Positions 35,210 to 44,996 are shown, counted from the stretch's first letter. The stretch: DNA of 64,000 nucleotides from Phaeobacter gallaeciensis (GCF_001678945.1 NZ_CP015124.1:3572001-3636000), one strand, 5' to 3'. The notes: generated from the sequence alone by a model not told the origin. Numbers and translations: made by a program.

Positions 35210-36403
35210 TCAGGTCACGGCGGCGCGTTGTTTGTAGGCGTCATTGTCCCACAGATCGTTGGTCATCACGTCTTTCACGATCGCCACGGCGGCGCGCACG
35301 TCATCGGCGTCGATATATAGCGGGGTAAAGCCAAAGCGCATGATGTCCGGGGCACGGAAATCACCGATCACGCCGCGTTCGATCAGAGCCTGCATCGCGG
35401 CATAGCCTTCGCGGAAGCGGAAGGAGACCTGGCTGCCACGCTGGTCGCCATCGCGCGGCGAGGCAAGCTCCAGCTCGGGACAGGCGGCTTCGACCTCGGC
35501 GATGAACAGATCACAGAGCTCGATGGATTTTGCCCGCAGATCCTGCATGTCGACCTGGTCCCAGATGTCCATCGCTGCTTCCAGCGAGGTCAGCTGGATC
35601 ACCGGTGGCGTGCCGACCCGCATGCGTTCGATGCCGCGGCCTGGCCGGTAATCAAGTTCAAAGGCAAAGGGTGCCTCGTGTCCCAGCCAGCCAGAGAGCG
35701 CCGGGCGGGCAACCTCGGCGTGGCGCGGCGCCACATAGATGAAGGCAGGGCCGCCGGGGCCGCTGTTGAGGTATTTGTAGGTGCAGCCGACCGCGAAATC
35801 AGCCTTGCAGCCTGCCAGATCCACCGGAAGGGCACCTGCGGAATGCGCCAGATCCCAGACGGTCAGGGCGCCTGCCTCATGGGCCTTGGCGGTGAGGGTC
35901 TTCATGTCGTGCTTGCGTCCGGTGCGGTAATCCACCTCGGTCAGCATCAGCACAGCGACATCATCGGTGATGTTCTCGGCCACCACCTCGGGGTCGACGA
36001 CGCGCAGTTCATACTCGGCGCCAAGCGATTTGAGCAGCCCCTGCACGATGTAGAGGTCAGACGGGAAGTTGCCGTTGTCCGACAGAACCACCTTGCGGCT
36101 CGGGTTCATTTCCAGCGCCGAGGCGACGGCCTGATAGACCTTGATCGACAGGGTATCCCCCATGATCACGTGATCTTCTTCGGCGCCGATCAGCCGGGCG
36201 ATGCGGTTGCCGACAGCGGTGGATTTCTGCATCCATCCGGCCTTGTTCCAGCCGGTGATCAGCATCTTGCCCCATTCCTCGGTCATCATGTTGGCGACGC
36301 GGTCCTTGGCGGCGCTGGGCAGGGGGCCGAGTGAGTTGCCATCGAGGTAGATCACCCCTTCGGGCAGGTCGAACATGGCCTTGGTGGCGGCAAAATCGGT
36401 CAT
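35210..36403 (-). CDS. kynU: Kynureninase
   Basis: 397 residues, a PLP-dependent fold-type I enzyme that cleaves kynurenine to anthranilate and alanine. The start is [14 protein letters not shown]. The PLP lysine is in [17 protein letters not shown], with the preceding [20 protein letters not shown] holding the cofactor aspartate. [20 protein letters not shown] is in the C-terminal part. GAGG precedes the ATG. Together with kynA it gives the anthranilate route of tryptophan breakdown. An inverted repeat about 60 bp upstream is a regulator-site candidate. Confidence 0.96.
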   Translation of the reverse strand: MTDFAATKAMFDLPEGVIYLDGNSLGPLPSAAKDRVANMMTEEWGKMLITGWNKAGWMQKSTAVGNRIARLIGAEEDHVIMGDTLSIKVYQAVASALEMNPSRKVVLSDNGNFPSDLYIVQGLLKSLGAEYELRVVDPEVVAENITDDVAVLMLTEVDYRTGRKHDMKTLTAKAHEAGALTVWDLAHSAGALPVDLAGCKADFAVGCTYKYLNSGPGGPAFIYVAPRHAEVARPALSGWLGHEAPFAFELDYRPGRGIERMRVGTPPVIQLTSLEAAMDIWDQVDMQDLRAKSIELCDLFIAEVEAACPELELASPRDGDQRGSQVSFRFREGYAAMQALIERGVIGDFRAPDIMRFGFTPLYIDADDVRAAVAIVKDVMTNDLWDNDAYKQRAAVT

Positions 36404-36461
36404 CGGAACCTCGTCTGGCGGGCTGAAAAGAAGGGCCTGAACTGTTTCAAGCTTGAAGGTT

Positions 36462-36478
36462 TCGGATTTTGTATCCGA
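36462..36478. promoter_or_regulatory. Inverted repeat upstream of kynU
   Basis: TCGGAT and ATCCGA are perfect complements around TTTGT, 59 bp upstream of the kynU ATG in an AT-rich stretch. Size and position fit a dimeric repressor or activator site for the kynU-kynA transcript; the regulator is not in the window. Confidence 0.5.
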
Positions 36479-36524
36479 TATTCAAAAACCTGTCCAGTGC
36501 GTGTGGTATTTCTGTAGGACACGC

Positions 36525-36552
36525 AAAAACGCCGCCGGAAATCCGGCGGCGC
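36525..36552 (-). terminator. Rho-independent terminator of the SDR gene
   Basis: CGCCGCCGG and CCGGCGGCG form a stem; the minus strand continues TTTTTGCG. It ends the SDR transcript before the kynU promoter. Confidence 0.87.
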
Positions 36553-36578
36553 AATCTGGTGCGAGGCTATTGCTGCGA

Positions 36579-37349
36579 TCAGGTCTGGCCGCCGGAGATT
36601 TCGATGGTCTGCCCGTTGATGGATTGTGATCCGGGCCCGCAGAGCCACATGGCCGCAGCCGAGACTTCTTCCGGCTCGATCAGACGCTGGTGGCGGTTGG
36701 CGTGGGTCATGATCTTCAGCGCTTCATCTTCGCTGACACCGGCTCGGGCCGAGATCGAGGTGATGTTTCGCTCCACGATGGGGGTATCTACGTAGCCCGG
36801 GCAGATCGCGTTGAAGGTGAAGGGGGTGCCGAGGTAATCCTCGCTCAGCGCGCGGGTGAGGCCGATCATGCCGTGTTTGCTGGCGGAATAGCAGGCACCG
36901 CCCTTGAGCCCGCGCAGACCCGCGATCGAGGAAACGGTGATGACCCGGCCCCAATCGGTTTCGCGCATGGATTTCAGACACTCGCGGATGGTCAGGAAGG
37001 CACCGTCCAGATTGGTCGCCATCATGTTGCGCCAGAAATCGAGCGTGGTCTTGTGTAGCGCTTTGCCCTCGGCAACGCCGGCATTTGCGACGCAGATCTG
37101 GATCGGGCCCCGCGCATCGACGGCGGCCTGGATCTTGGTCACGATGTCGTCTTCGTCGCGCACATCCATCGCCATGGGGTGCAGCCCCTTGGTGGCGACC
37201 TCCTCCAGCACCTCCTGTCGCCGTCCGGTGATGGTGACTTCGGCGCCTTGCGCGGCCAGGGCGCGGGCGATGGCCAGGCCGATCCCGGTGCCGCCGCCCG
37301 TGACCAGCGCATGTTTTCCTGCCAGCGATGTCGTGTCTTGTGATGTCAT
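36579..37349 (-). CDS. Short-chain dehydrogenase/reductase (SDR), 3-hydroxyacyl/3-hydroxybutyrate dehydrogenase-like
   Basis: 256 residues, classical SDR. The nucleotide motif TGGGTGIGLAIA at about 16-27, cofactor-selecting DVRD, NAG motif (CVANAGVAEG), catalytic Ser in ITVSSIAGLRG, and Tyr/Lys in YSASKHGMIG are all intact. The end GQTIEISGGQT is typical of beta-hydroxyacid reductases. TGRRQE after strand 2 favours NADP or relaxed cofactor use. It is divergent from the secreted metallo-beta-lactamase-fold gene, and both have GGGAGGA ribosome sites. Substrate unknown; similarity to 3-hydroxybutyrate dehydrogenases is by pattern only. Confidence 0.88.
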   Translation of the reverse strand: MTSQDTTSLAGKHALVTGGGTGIGLAIARALAAQGAEVTITGRRQEVLEEVATKGLHPMAMDVRDEDDIVTKIQAAVDARGPIQICVANAGVAEGKALHKTTLDFWRNMMATNLDGAFLTIRECLKSMRETDWGRVITVSSIAGLRGLKGGACYSASKHGMIGLTRALSEDYLGTPFTFNAICPGYVDTPIVERNITSISARAGVSEDEALKIMTHANRHQRLIEPEEVSAAAMWLCGPGSQSINGQTIEISGGQT

Positions 37350-37522
37350 GTCGTTCGGTCCTCCCGTGTTTGTGCCCAGCCTAACGGCCTGCCGGGGCAG
37401 GGCAAGAAAGCCGTCCCGTCACAATTCCGTGTCGGCACTCTTGGGCAAAGGTTTTCCACCGGGACCATTTACAATCATATTCATAAGTGTGAATTGTTGC
37501 GCAGCTGTTTTGGGAGGACACC

Positions 37523-38476
37523 ATGAAACCGATTTTTACCGCCGCATTGATTGCGACATTTAGCGCGGGCGCCGCATGGGCCAGCGAAGACATTGCCGAT
37601 CAGTACCCGCAATCCGAGCTATATTCCAAACCGGTCGAGGTGATCCCGCATGTGTTTTCCGCCATCGGAGCCACCGCGCCGCCGACCTACGAGAACTCAG
37701 GACACAACAACAATTTGTCATTTATCGTGACCGACGAGGGCGTCGTGGTCATCAACGGCGGCGCTTCGGTGCGTCTGGCGGCGGCGCTGCACGATGAGAT
37801 CAAGGCGGTGACCGATCAGCCGGTGGTTCTTGTGATCAATGAAAACGGCCAGGGCCATGCGATGCTTGGTAATTCCTACTGGGTCGATCAGGGCGTCGAT
37901 ATTCTGGCGCATGTGGATGCGATCGAAGCCTTCACCGAAGAAGCCGATTTCATCCTGCAGGGCATGGAGGGCTACAACCGCGACAAGGCCGAAGGCACCC
38001 GGGTCGTGACGCCAAACCTAAGTTTTGAAGACAATTACGACCTGACTCTTGGCGGGGTAGAGATCAAGGTCATGCACATGGGGCCCGCGCATGACCCGGG
38101 GGATACGCAGGTCTGGCTGCCGCAATGGAACATGCTGATTGCCGGTGACATGGCCTTTCACGAACGCATGCTGCCGATCTTTGAAGGGACCTGTACCTCC
38201 TGCTGGCTGGAAACCTGGGAGACCAAGATGGAGCCGCTGAACCCGACCTATGTGATCCCGGGGCACGGCCATCCGACCAACCTCGCGCAGGTGCGCCGCT
38301 ACACCTACGACTACCTCACGGATCTGCGAGCGAAGATCGGCGCCCATATCGACGAGGGTGGTGATCTGGCTGGCGCTTACTATGTGGACCAGGAACGCTG
38401 GAAGGGGCTCGATACCTTCGAGGAACTCGCCACCAAGAACGCCGGGCGGGTCTTCGAGGAAATGGAGTGGGAATGA
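37523..38476 (+). CDS. Secreted metallo-beta-lactamase-fold protein with degenerate first zinc motif
   Basis: 317 residues. The N-terminal MKPIFTAALIATFSAGAAWA is a Sec signal peptide cut after the second AWA-type site, so the protein is periplasmic. The fold is recognisable from LSFIVTDEGVVVINGGAS, MHMGPAHDPGDTQVWLPQWN (motif His), MLIAGDMAF (bridging Asp) and VIPGHGHPTN (last His). The usual HxHxDH reads NENGQGHAMLGN, keeping only the final His. A mononuclear site or a non-hydrolytic role is possible. GGGAGGA lies ahead of the ATG. Related secreted proteins occur with quinoprotein systems, but none is adjacent. Confidence 0.85.
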   Translation: MKPIFTAALIATFSAGAAWASEDIADQYPQSELYSKPVEVIPHVFSAIGATAPPTYENSGHNNNLSFIVTDEGVVVINGGASVRLAAALHDEIKAVTDQPVVLVINENGQGHAMLGNSYWVDQGVDILAHVDAIEAFTEEADFILQGMEGYNRDKAEGTRVVTPNLSFEDNYDLTLGGVEIKVMHMGPAHDPGDTQVWLPQWNMLIAGDMAFHERMLPIFEGTCTSCWLETWETKMEPLNPTYVIPGHGHPTNLAQVRRYTYDYLTDLRAKIGAHIDEGGDLAGAYYVDQERWKGLDTFEELATKNAGRVFEEMEWE

Positions 38477-38701
38477 CCCCGCACCCGGTCAGCATGCAAA
38501 AGTATACGTAGGAAAGCCCGTAGAATTGTGCAGGATCATGCCGCATCCCGGAACAGATTCGCCGTTTCCGGGCCATTTTGGACATTTTGTCCTTTTCTTT
38601 GCGCACAACGGCGCCGCGGGCTGGACCTGTCGGCCGGATAAGAGGACTTTGCGCCCGATGAACTTGTACTCTGCCCCGGATATCGCGATGGTGTGCGCCT
38701 G

Positions 38702-39151
38702 ATGCGCTGGATTGATATGCCCCCCGTCTGGTTGTTTGCCTGCCTTATCCTGGCGTGGCTACAGGCCAGCTATCTGACCTATGGGCTGACCTTTGGCGGG
38801 GCGTGGGCGGATTTCCTTGGTGGAATATTGGTCGGGGGGGGCATCCTTCTGATGCTGCTTGCGGTGGTCGAGATGCGGCGCCAGCACACCACCATCATTC
38901 CCCACCAGACACCAAGCCGCTTGGTGCAATCGGGGATCTTCAGCCGCAGCCGCAATCCCATTTATCTGGGCGACATCCTGGTTCTGGCCGGGCTTATCCT
39001 TCGGTTTGACGCGGTGCTGTCCTTGCCGCTGGTGCCGATATTCGTCTGGATTCTGGAACGGCGATTCATCGAACCCGAAGAAAACAGAATGCGGCGGACA
39101 TTCCGTCAGGACTGGGCGCGCTACGAAGGAAAGGTACGCCGCTGGGTCTAA
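38702..39151 (+). CDS. Isoprenylcysteine carboxyl methyltransferase (ICMT/PEMT)-like membrane protein
   Basis: 149 residues with three or four hydrophobic helices ([60 protein letters not shown]). The family signature [20 protein letters not shown] carries the RNPIY and GxFxxxRNP pattern that binds S-adenosylmethionine. The C-terminal end [20 protein letters not shown] completes the active site. Bacterial homologues methylate lipid-like or unknown substrates; the real one here is unknown. Its ATG sits in TGATG, where the TGA closes a 14-codon mini-frame (ATG 38659), so upstream coupling is possible but weakly supported. Confidence 0.85.
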   Translation: MRWIDMPPVWLFACLILAWLQASYLTYGLTFGGAWADFLGGILVGGGILLMLLAVVEMRRQHTTIIPHQTPSRLVQSGIFSRSRNPIYLGDILVLAGLILRFDAVLSLPLVPIFVWILERRFIEPEENRMRRTFRQDWARYEGKVRRWV

Positions 39152-39156
39152 AGTTC

Positions 39157-39195
39157 ATGCGGCGTCGCGGCAAAATGATGCGGCGACGCGGCGAA
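39157..39195. repeat. Tandem 18-bp imperfect direct repeats upstream of pntA
   Basis: ATGCGGCGTCGCGGCAAA (39157-39174) recurs as ATGCGGCGACGCGGCGAAA-type sequence from 39178, a 21-bp period equal to two helical turns. TTGCGCA is also duplicated at 39200 and 39213. They lie 95-135 bp before the pntA start and may be activator sites. Confidence 0.45.
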
Positions 39196-39290
39196 ACGCT
39201 TGCGCAAAAATGTTGCGCAGGATAATCAAAATATTTGCGATCCGTACCCGGTGCTTTGCTGGCACGGGCAAGACGAGGGGGACCGACAAG

Positions 39291-40865
39291 GTGAGAATAG
39301 GTACACCAAAGGAAGTAATGAAAGGCGAGGCGCGCGTCGCGATGACGCCGGACTCTGCCAAGCAGCTGCAAAAGCTCGGCTATGACTGCGCCATCGAAAC
39401 CGGTGCCGGTCAACTGGCTGGTTTCAGCGATGCCGCCTATGAAGAGGCTGGAGTCGAAATCGTGAAAACCGCAGCCGCGCTGTGGAAGACATCGGATATC
39501 GTCGCCAAGGTGCGCATTCCGACTGACACCGAATTGAAGCGGATGACAGCGGGTAAGACGCTGATCTCCTTCTTCAACCCCGGTGGCAACGAGGAAGGCC
39601 TGGAACTGGCGCGCTCCAAGGGCGCCAATGTCATCGCCATGGAAATGGTGCCGCGCATCAGCCGCGCGCAGAAGATGGACGCGCTGTCCTCGATGGCGAA
39701 TATCGCCGGCTACCGTGCCGTGATCGAGGCGGGCAACAACTTTGGCCGCTTCTTCACCGGTCAGATCACTGCTGCGGGCAAGGTGCCCCCGGCCAAGGTT
39801 CTGGTCGTTGGCGCAGGTGTGGCCGGTCTGGCAGCCATCGGCGCCTCCACCAGCCTGGGCGCTGTGACCTATGCGTTTGACGTGCGCCCGGAAGTGGCAG
39901 AGCAGGTCGAATCGATGGGCGCTGAGTTCGTCTACCTCGATTTCGAAGAGGAACAGCAGGACGGCGCGGCGACCGGCGGCTATGCGGCTGTCTCCAGCCC
40001 CGAGTTCCGCGAAGCACAGCTCGCAAAGTTCCGCGAACTGGCCCCCGAAGTGGACATCGTGATCACCACCGCGCTGATCCCCAACCGCGAAGCGCCCAAG
40101 CTCTGGCTTGAGGACATGGTTGCGGCGATGAAGCCGGGTTCGGTCATCGTCGACCTTGCAGCCGAAAAGGGCGGTAACGTCGAAGGCACCGTGATGGATG
40201 AGAAAGTTGTCACCGACAACGGCGTCACCATTATCGGCTACACTGACTTCCCGAGCCGTATGGCCGCGCAGTCCTCGACGCTTTATGCCACCAACATCCG
40301 TCACATGATGACCGACCTGACCCCTGAAAAGGACGGTCAGATCGTGCATGACATGGAAGACGACGTGATCCGTGGCGCAACGGTGACTTTCGACAAGGAA
40401 ATCACCTTCCCGCCGCCGCCGCCAAAGGTTCAGGCCATCGCGGCGCAGAAGAAACCCGAAGCGCCGAAAGAACTGACCGCGGAAGAAAAGCGCGCGCAGG
40501 AAATCGCCGCCTTCAAACAGCAGACCAAGCAACAGGTCACCCTCTTGGTGATCGGTGCGGCGCTACTCTTGGGCGTGGGTCTCGTGGCTCCGGCCAGCTT
40601 CATGCAGCACTTTATCGTCTTCGTTCTGGCGGTCTTTGTCGGCTTCCAGGTGATCTGGGGCGTGGCGCACAGCCTGCACACACCTCTGATGGCGGTGACC
40701 AACGCGATCTCCTCGATCATCATCCTGGGCGCGCTGATGCAGATCGGCTCTGGCTCGTTCCTGGTGATCCTGCTGGCAGCGCTCTCGGTCTTCATGGCCG
40801 GTATCAATATTTTCGGCGGCTTCCTTGTGACACGGCGCATGCTCGCCATGTTCCAGAAGTCTTAA
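39291..40865 (+). CDS. pntA: NAD(P) transhydrogenase alpha subunit
   Basis: 524 residues if translation starts at the GTG at 39291 ([20 protein letters not shown]), preceded by GAGGGGGA. The longer open frame further upstream overlaps the ICMT-like gene in another frame and is not coding. PntA holds domain I, which binds NAD(H): [19 protein letters not shown] and [20 protein letters not shown]. Four C-terminal membrane helices follow ([18 protein letters not shown] to [19 protein letters not shown]), so this is the single-chain alpha form. With PntB it uses the proton gradient to make NADPH from NADH. pntB follows after 16 bp. Confidence 0.96.
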   Translation: MRIGTPKEVMKGEARVAMTPDSAKQLQKLGYDCAIETGAGQLAGFSDAAYEEAGVEIVKTAAALWKTSDIVAKVRIPTDTELKRMTAGKTLISFFNPGGNEEGLELARSKGANVIAMEMVPRISRAQKMDALSSMANIAGYRAVIEAGNNFGRFFTGQITAAGKVPPAKVLVVGAGVAGLAAIGASTSLGAVTYAFDVRPEVAEQVESMGAEFVYLDFEEEQQDGAATGGYAAVSSPEFREAQLAKFRELAPEVDIVITTALIPNREAPKLWLEDMVAAMKPGSVIVDLAAEKGGNVEGTVMDEKVVTDNGVTIIGYTDFPSRMAAQSSTLYATNIRHMMTDLTPEKDGQIVHDMEDDVIRGATVTFDKEITFPPPPPKVQAIAAQKKPEAPKELTAEEKRAQEIAAFKQQTKQQVTLLVIGAALLLGVGLVAPASFMQHFIVFVLAVFVGFQVIWGVAHSLHTPLMAVTNAISSIIILGALMQIGSGSFLVILLAALSVFMAGINIFGGFLVTRRMLAMFQKS

Positions 40866-40881
40866 GAGCGAGGGAAAACAG

Positions 40882-42315
40882 ATGGAATACGGATTTACCA
40901 CGGCGGCCTATGTGGTCGCGGCTGTTCTCTTCATCCTCTCGCTGGGTGGTCTGTCGGGACAGGAAAGCGCAAAACGTGCGGTCTGGTACGGGATCGCGGG
41001 CATGGCGCTGGCGGTTTTCGCCACGCTGATCGGCCCCGGTTCGGGCCTGTGGCTGCTGTCGCTGGTGCTGATCGCAGGTGGCGGCATCATCGGCTATTTC
41101 CTGGCCAACCGGGTGCAGATGACCCAAATGCCGGAACTGGTTGCGGCGATGCACTCGCTGGTCGGTCTGGCGGCGGTTTTCGTGGGCTTTATCGCCCATG
41201 TAGAACTGGGGCGCGTTATGGCCATGGACGACAGCGCCAAAGCCTCGCTTGATGGCTTTGCCAAGCTGCTGGCCAAGAAGGACGGCGTCGAGATTGCTAT
41301 CCTGCGGGTCGAGCTGTTCCTCGGTATCTTCATTGGTGCTGTGACCTTTACCGGCTCTGTCATTGCCTATGGCAAACTGGCGGGCAAGGTTGGCTCGGCA
41401 GCGACGAAACTGCCCGGCGGTCACATGCTGAATGCAGGCGCGGCGGCGATCTCTTTGCTGGCTCTGATCTGGTACTTCAACACCGGCGCGCTGTTGCCGC
41501 TGTTCCTGATGACCCTGATGGCGCTGTTCATCGGCTACCACCTGATCATGGGCATCGGCGGCGCCGACATGCCGGTGGTTGTTTCGATGCTGAACAGCTA
41601 CTCGGGCTGGGCTGCGGCTGCGATCGGTTTCTCCCTTGGCAACGACCTGCTGATCGTTGTGGGTGCGCTGGTTGGCTCCTCGGGTGCGATCCTCTCTTAC
41701 ATCATGTGTAAGGCGATGAACCGCTCCTTCATCTCGGTGATCCTGGGCGGCTTTGGCGGCACTTCGGGTCCTGCGATGGAAGTCGAGGGCGAACAGGTTG
41801 CGATCGACGCCGACGGTGTTGCGCAGGCTCTGGAAGAGGCCGACAACATCATCATCATCCCGGGCTACGGCATGGCCGTTGCACAGGCACAGCAGTCGGT
41901 TTCCGAGCTGACCAAGCGTCTGCGCGCCAAGGGCAAGAACGTGCGCTTTGCGATTCACCCGGTTGCGGGTCGTCTGCCGGGCCACATGAACGTTCTCTTG
42001 GCCGAAGCGAAGGTGCCTTATGACATCGTTCTGGAAATGGACGAGATCAACGAGGACTTCCCGGAAACTGATGTGGCCATCGTTATTGGTTCCAATGACA
42101 TCGTGAACCCTGCTGCGCAGGAAGACCCCAACAGCCCCATCGCCGGTATGCCGGTTCTAGAATGCTGGAAGGCGAAGCAGGTCTTCGTGTCCAAGCGCGG
42201 CCAGGGCACCGGCTACTCCGGCATCGAGAACCCGCTGTTCTACAAAGAGAACACCCGGATGTTCTACGGCGATGCGAAAAAATCGCTGGACGATCTGCTG
42301 ACCAAGATCAGCTGA
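40882..42315 (+). CDS. pntB: NAD(P) transhydrogenase beta subunit
   Basis: 477 residues. The first 280 residues form the nine-helix proton-conducting domain II ([58 protein letters not shown]). The C-terminal part is NADPH-binding domain III ([60 protein letters not shown]). The conserved membrane His in MHSLVGLA and Asn/Ser residues of the proton path are present. GAGGGAAAA precedes the ATG. Ends the pntAB operon, followed by a terminator. Confidence 0.97.
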   Translation: MEYGFTTAAYVVAAVLFILSLGGLSGQESAKRAVWYGIAGMALAVFATLIGPGSGLWLLSLVLIAGGGIIGYFLANRVQMTQMPELVAAMHSLVGLAAVFVGFIAHVELGRVMAMDDSAKASLDGFAKLLAKKDGVEIAILRVELFLGIFIGAVTFTGSVIAYGKLAGKVGSAATKLPGGHMLNAGAAAISLLALIWYFNTGALLPLFLMTLMALFIGYHLIMGIGGADMPVVVSMLNSYSGWAAAAIGFSLGNDLLIVVGALVGSSGAILSYIMCKAMNRSFISVILGGFGGTSGPAMEVEGEQVAIDADGVAQALEEADNIIIIPGYGMAVAQAQQSVSELTKRLRAKGKNVRFAIHPVAGRLPGHMNVLLAEAKVPYDIVLEMDEINEDFPETDVAIVIGSNDIVNPAAQEDPNSPIAGMPVLECWKAKQVFVSKRGQGTGYSGIENPLFYKENTRMFYGDAKKSLDDLLTKIS

Positions 42316-42349
42316 TCAACTCCACAGGCCTGCGGGCTGTAACACTCGG

Positions 42350-42378
42350 GAAAGGCGTCTCTTGTGGGGCGCCTTTTC
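42350..42378 (+). terminator. Rho-independent terminator of pntAB
   Basis: AAAGGCG and CGCCTTTT form the stem around an 11-nt loop, followed by T-rich sequence, 35 bp past the pntB stop. Confidence 0.8.
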
Positions 42379-42460
42379 TGCATTCTGCGGCTAGCCTGTG
42401 CTGCATGCGGCCGCGTTGTATACTGTTGTATCCTGATAAGGTATTGAATTACATGCATTC

Positions 42461-42489
42461 TTTACAGGTCTTGTGGTTTTGGCTATGGT
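42461..42489 (+). promoter_or_regulatory. Candidate sigma-70 promoter of the DUF3422 gene
   Basis: TTTACA (42461-42466), 17 bp, then TATGGT (42484-42489). The predicted start point lies about 17 bp before the chosen ATG. An upstream GTTGTAT pair (42414 and 42424) is a possible extra element. Confidence 0.45.
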
Positions 42490-42513
42490 CGCCCTGTACC
42501 AGTGGAGACCGTG

Positions 42514-43794
42514 ATGCCCCCGATCCAGGATCACCCGTTGCGCTATCAGCTTGCCAATGAGCTGCACGCGCGTCCTTTTCCGACCATGAAAAGCCCAAGC
42601 ACCGTGATCTATCTGGCGGTGAAACAGCCCGAGGAAGCCGTGCACCGGGACCGCGGCTTGGATCTTGCGCATCTGATCGATCTGCTGGACCGCCACGGCG
42701 CGCCGCACCCGAAACCGGGCGCCACCCATCATGCGGCCCAGCTGGGGCGCCACACCCTGAAGTGGGAACAGCACACCGAATTCGTCAGCTACACGCTCTA
42801 CAGTGACGGTGTCAGCGAACGGCCCTTTGACCCGGTTGATTTCGAGGTGCTGCCTGGCGATTGGCTGGAACAGGCGCCGGGGCAGCGGATCACCTCACTG
42901 ATGCTCCGTGTCCTGCCACGTCCTGACACGGCGGAGATCAAATCAAAGCTGCAGGACTGGCTGGTGCCCGAAAGCATGGCGGTGTCGCAGGTGCTGGATG
43001 ACAATGCGGTGGTGGCCGGGGATTTCCGGATCGATCCGGCGGGGCACATGCGGTTTGCTGCCTTCGTGAACCGCGAAACCGGCAGCCGCAGGATTGGCCG
43101 CATCGTGCAGCGCCTGTGCGAGATCGAGACCTATCGCGCCATGTCGATGCTGGGCTTTTCCCGTGCCCGGGGACTGTCGCCCACCATCGGCGGGCTTGAC
43201 ACCCATCTGAGTGAAATTATGGCGGAAATGACCGGCAGCAGCGTTCCGGCAGAACAGACCCTGTCGCACCTTCTGACGGTCTCGGCCGAGCTGGAGGCGA
43301 TGGCCGCCCGGGCGGCCTTCCGCTTTGGCGCCACCGGCGCTTATGAGGCGCTGGTGAACCAGCGGATCAGGCTGTTGCGGGAGGAACGTCTGGAAGGCTT
43401 CCAGACCTTCGCGGAATTCATGCTGCGCCGCTATGAGCCGGCCATGCGTACGGTGAAGTCCACCGAAAAGCGGCTGGTGACGCTGGCTGATCGGGCACGC
43501 AGGGCGGGGGAGCTTTTGCGCACCCGGGTGGATGTGGAGCGCAGCGCGCAGAATCAGGCCTTGCTGGAAAGCATGGACCGCCGCGCCGATATGGCGCTGC
43601 GGCTTCAGCATACGGTCGAGGGGCTGTCTGTGGTGGCAATCAGCTACTATGCGGTGTCGCTGGCGTCCTATGCGCTTTATCCCCTTGCCGGGCCGCTGGG
43701 GCTCAGCAAGGGGATGATGACCGCGCTGATCACTCTGCCGGTTGTGGGGCTGGTGTGGCTCGCCGTCCGGCGGATCCGGAAGGGTCTGCACTGA
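42514..43794 (+). CDS. DUF3422 family inner-membrane protein
   Basis: 426 residues from ATG 42514, with GGAG six bases ahead; a GTG four codons earlier is also in frame. The family start HPLRYQLANELHARPFPTM is diagnostic of DUF3422. The centre is soluble (KWEQHTEFVSYTLYSDGVSE), then helical and probably coiled coil at about 240-370 (LREERLEGFQTFAEFMLRRY). Two C-terminal membrane helices follow (VEGLSVVAISYYAVSLASYA and MMTALITLPVVGLVWLAV). Function unknown; the layout resembles membrane-anchored signal or septum proteins. Its last 65 bp overlap the convergent transporter gene. Confidence 0.92.
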   Translation: MPPIQDHPLRYQLANELHARPFPTMKSPSTVIYLAVKQPEEAVHRDRGLDLAHLIDLLDRHGAPHPKPGATHHAAQLGRHTLKWEQHTEFVSYTLYSDGVSERPFDPVDFEVLPGDWLEQAPGQRITSLMLRVLPRPDTAEIKSKLQDWLVPESMAVSQVLDDNAVVAGDFRIDPAGHMRFAAFVNRETGSRRIGRIVQRLCEIETYRAMSMLGFSRARGLSPTIGGLDTHLSEIMAEMTGSSVPAEQTLSHLLTVSAELEAMAARAAFRFGATGAYEALVNQRIRLLREERLEGFQTFAEFMLRRYEPAMRTVKSTEKRLVTLADRARRAGELLRTRVDVERSAQNQALLESMDRRADMALRLQHTVEGLSVVAISYYAVSLASYALYPLAGPLGLSKGMMTALITLPVVGLVWLAVRRIRKGLH

Positions 43795-44803
43795 GCAGCG
43801 CTTGGGTGAGGCTGCCGCCCAGCAGGATCGACAAGATCGCCAGCAGGGCAGCCACGCCAAGGGTGGGAACCCCGGCCAGACCGGCGCCAACGGTGCAGCC
43901 ACCGGCCAGCACGCCGCCGATGCCCATTAGTACGGCACCTGCCAGATAGCGTCCTGTCTGGGCGGGGCTTTCAAAGCTCTGCCACTTGAACTGTCCGGTC
44001 AGCAGGGCCGCAACAAGTGCGCCGACCAGAACGCCACCCACCAGACCGGTGCCAAAGCTGCCGGAGACGGCGCTGGAGGCGACGACGTAGAACAGGGTGT
44101 CAGCAGACGGCGCGGTGAAGGACAGGCTTTCCATCGCGATGGGATCGAATTCGTCAAACAGCACAAAGCCAGTGCCGACCCAGGCCAGCGGGACCAGCAG
44201 GCCAATCACAGCCGCGCCAACCAGCACAGGGATACGGTTGCCAGAGCGCAGGGCAATGGCAAGTGCGGCGAGCGCAATCAGCAGGCCCCAGACGAGCGCG
44301 CCGCCGGGCAGGGCCGCCAGCGTGGCGTAATCGCCAAGCGGAACAGTGACGGCGCCAAGGCTGGTGCGCAGTGGCGCCAGAACACCCTTCAGCGTGGCAT
44401 GGGCGGTGATCGCAAAGACCGAGATGACCAGCAGGGCGCGCAGGTTGCCACTGCCGCTGAGAACCATTAGCCGGGACACGCAGCCCCGGGTCAGGATCAT
44501 GCCGGCACCGAACATCAGACCTCCGGCGATGACGGCCAGCACCGGCAGATCTGCGGCGAGTAGGCGGTGATCGTCAAAGCTGATCCAGCCCTGCAGGACA
44601 GCGGCCTGGGTGCCGAGCACAGCAATGGCCAGCGCCATGGCCCAGACGCCAGCGGCTTCGCGGCGGTCACTGCCGTCGATGGTGCGACGCAGGCAGAACC
44701 GGGTCAATTGCGCCAGCGCGCCAAAGACAAGGCCCAGCCCCAACGCGAACAGGACAGAAGCCTGGCGTGCGGTGGTCTCTTCAAAACCGAACGTTTCGAA
44801 CAT
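43730..44803 (-). CDS. YeeE/YedE family thiosulfate/sulfur transport protein
   Basis: 357 residues, about ten membrane helices. It contains the two YeeE motifs with conserved cysteines: FGAGMILTRGCVSRLMVLSG and GIGGVLAGGCTVGAGLAG. A further cysteine is in LTRFCLRRTIDGS. In characterised YeeE proteins these cysteines relay thiosulfate across the inner membrane. ATG 44803 is chosen because GGAG lies eight bases upstream; four earlier codons are also in frame. The C-terminal tail SADPSGSAGRRATPAPQPAE extends 65 bp into the 3' end of the DUF3422 gene on the other strand. No tusA-like gene is adjacent. Confidence 0.92.
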   Translation of the reverse strand: MFETFGFEETTARQASVLFALGLGLVFGALAQLTRFCLRRTIDGSDRREAAGVWAMALAIAVLGTQAAVLQGWISFDDHRLLAADLPVLAVIAGGLMFGAGMILTRGCVSRLMVLSGSGNLRALLVISVFAITAHATLKGVLAPLRTSLGAVTVPLGDYATLAALPGGALVWGLLIALAALAIALRSGNRIPVLVGAAVIGLLVPLAWVGTGFVLFDEFDPIAMESLSFTAPSADTLFYVVASSAVSGSFGTGLVGGVLVGALVAALLTGQFKWQSFESPAQTGRYLAGAVLMGIGGVLAGGCTVGAGLAGVPTLGVAALLAILSILLGGSLTQALLSADPSGSAGRRATPAPQPAE

Positions 44804-44965
44804 GATACTCTCCATACCGGAAATCGGAACTTTTTCCCGAAATGGCGCGAAATATCCAAGCGAGCAAGGCCATTATCGCAGTTGTCGACGGGTATCTGCA
44901 GGACAAAGTTCCCGGTAGCGGAGGGCTGGCAGAAAATGAATCCAGATGGGGCGGGGTGCCCCAAA

Positions 44966-44996
44966 ACAAACCGGCCGCCCTGTTGGGGCGGCCGGT
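44966..44996 (-). terminator. Rho-independent terminator of the peptide permease operon
   Basis: CCGGCCGCCC and GGGCGGCCGG form a 10-bp stem; on the minus strand TTTGTTTTGG follows. It lies about 50 bp past the dppC-type stop. Confidence 0.87.

Noticed and set aside
38659-38702. 14-codon mini-frame overlapping the ICMT-like start
   Set aside because: Too short and unsupported to call a leader peptide; noted only as a possible coupling device.
38859-39290. Plus-strand extension of pntA by 144 codons upstream
   Set aside because: The extension overlaps the ICMT-like gene in another frame and does not resemble PntA; the GTG at 39291 with GAGGGGGA gives the usual length.
39066-40532. 488-codon minus-strand frame opposite pntA
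   Set aside because: Shadow of pntA; composition rich in H, R and G without structure.
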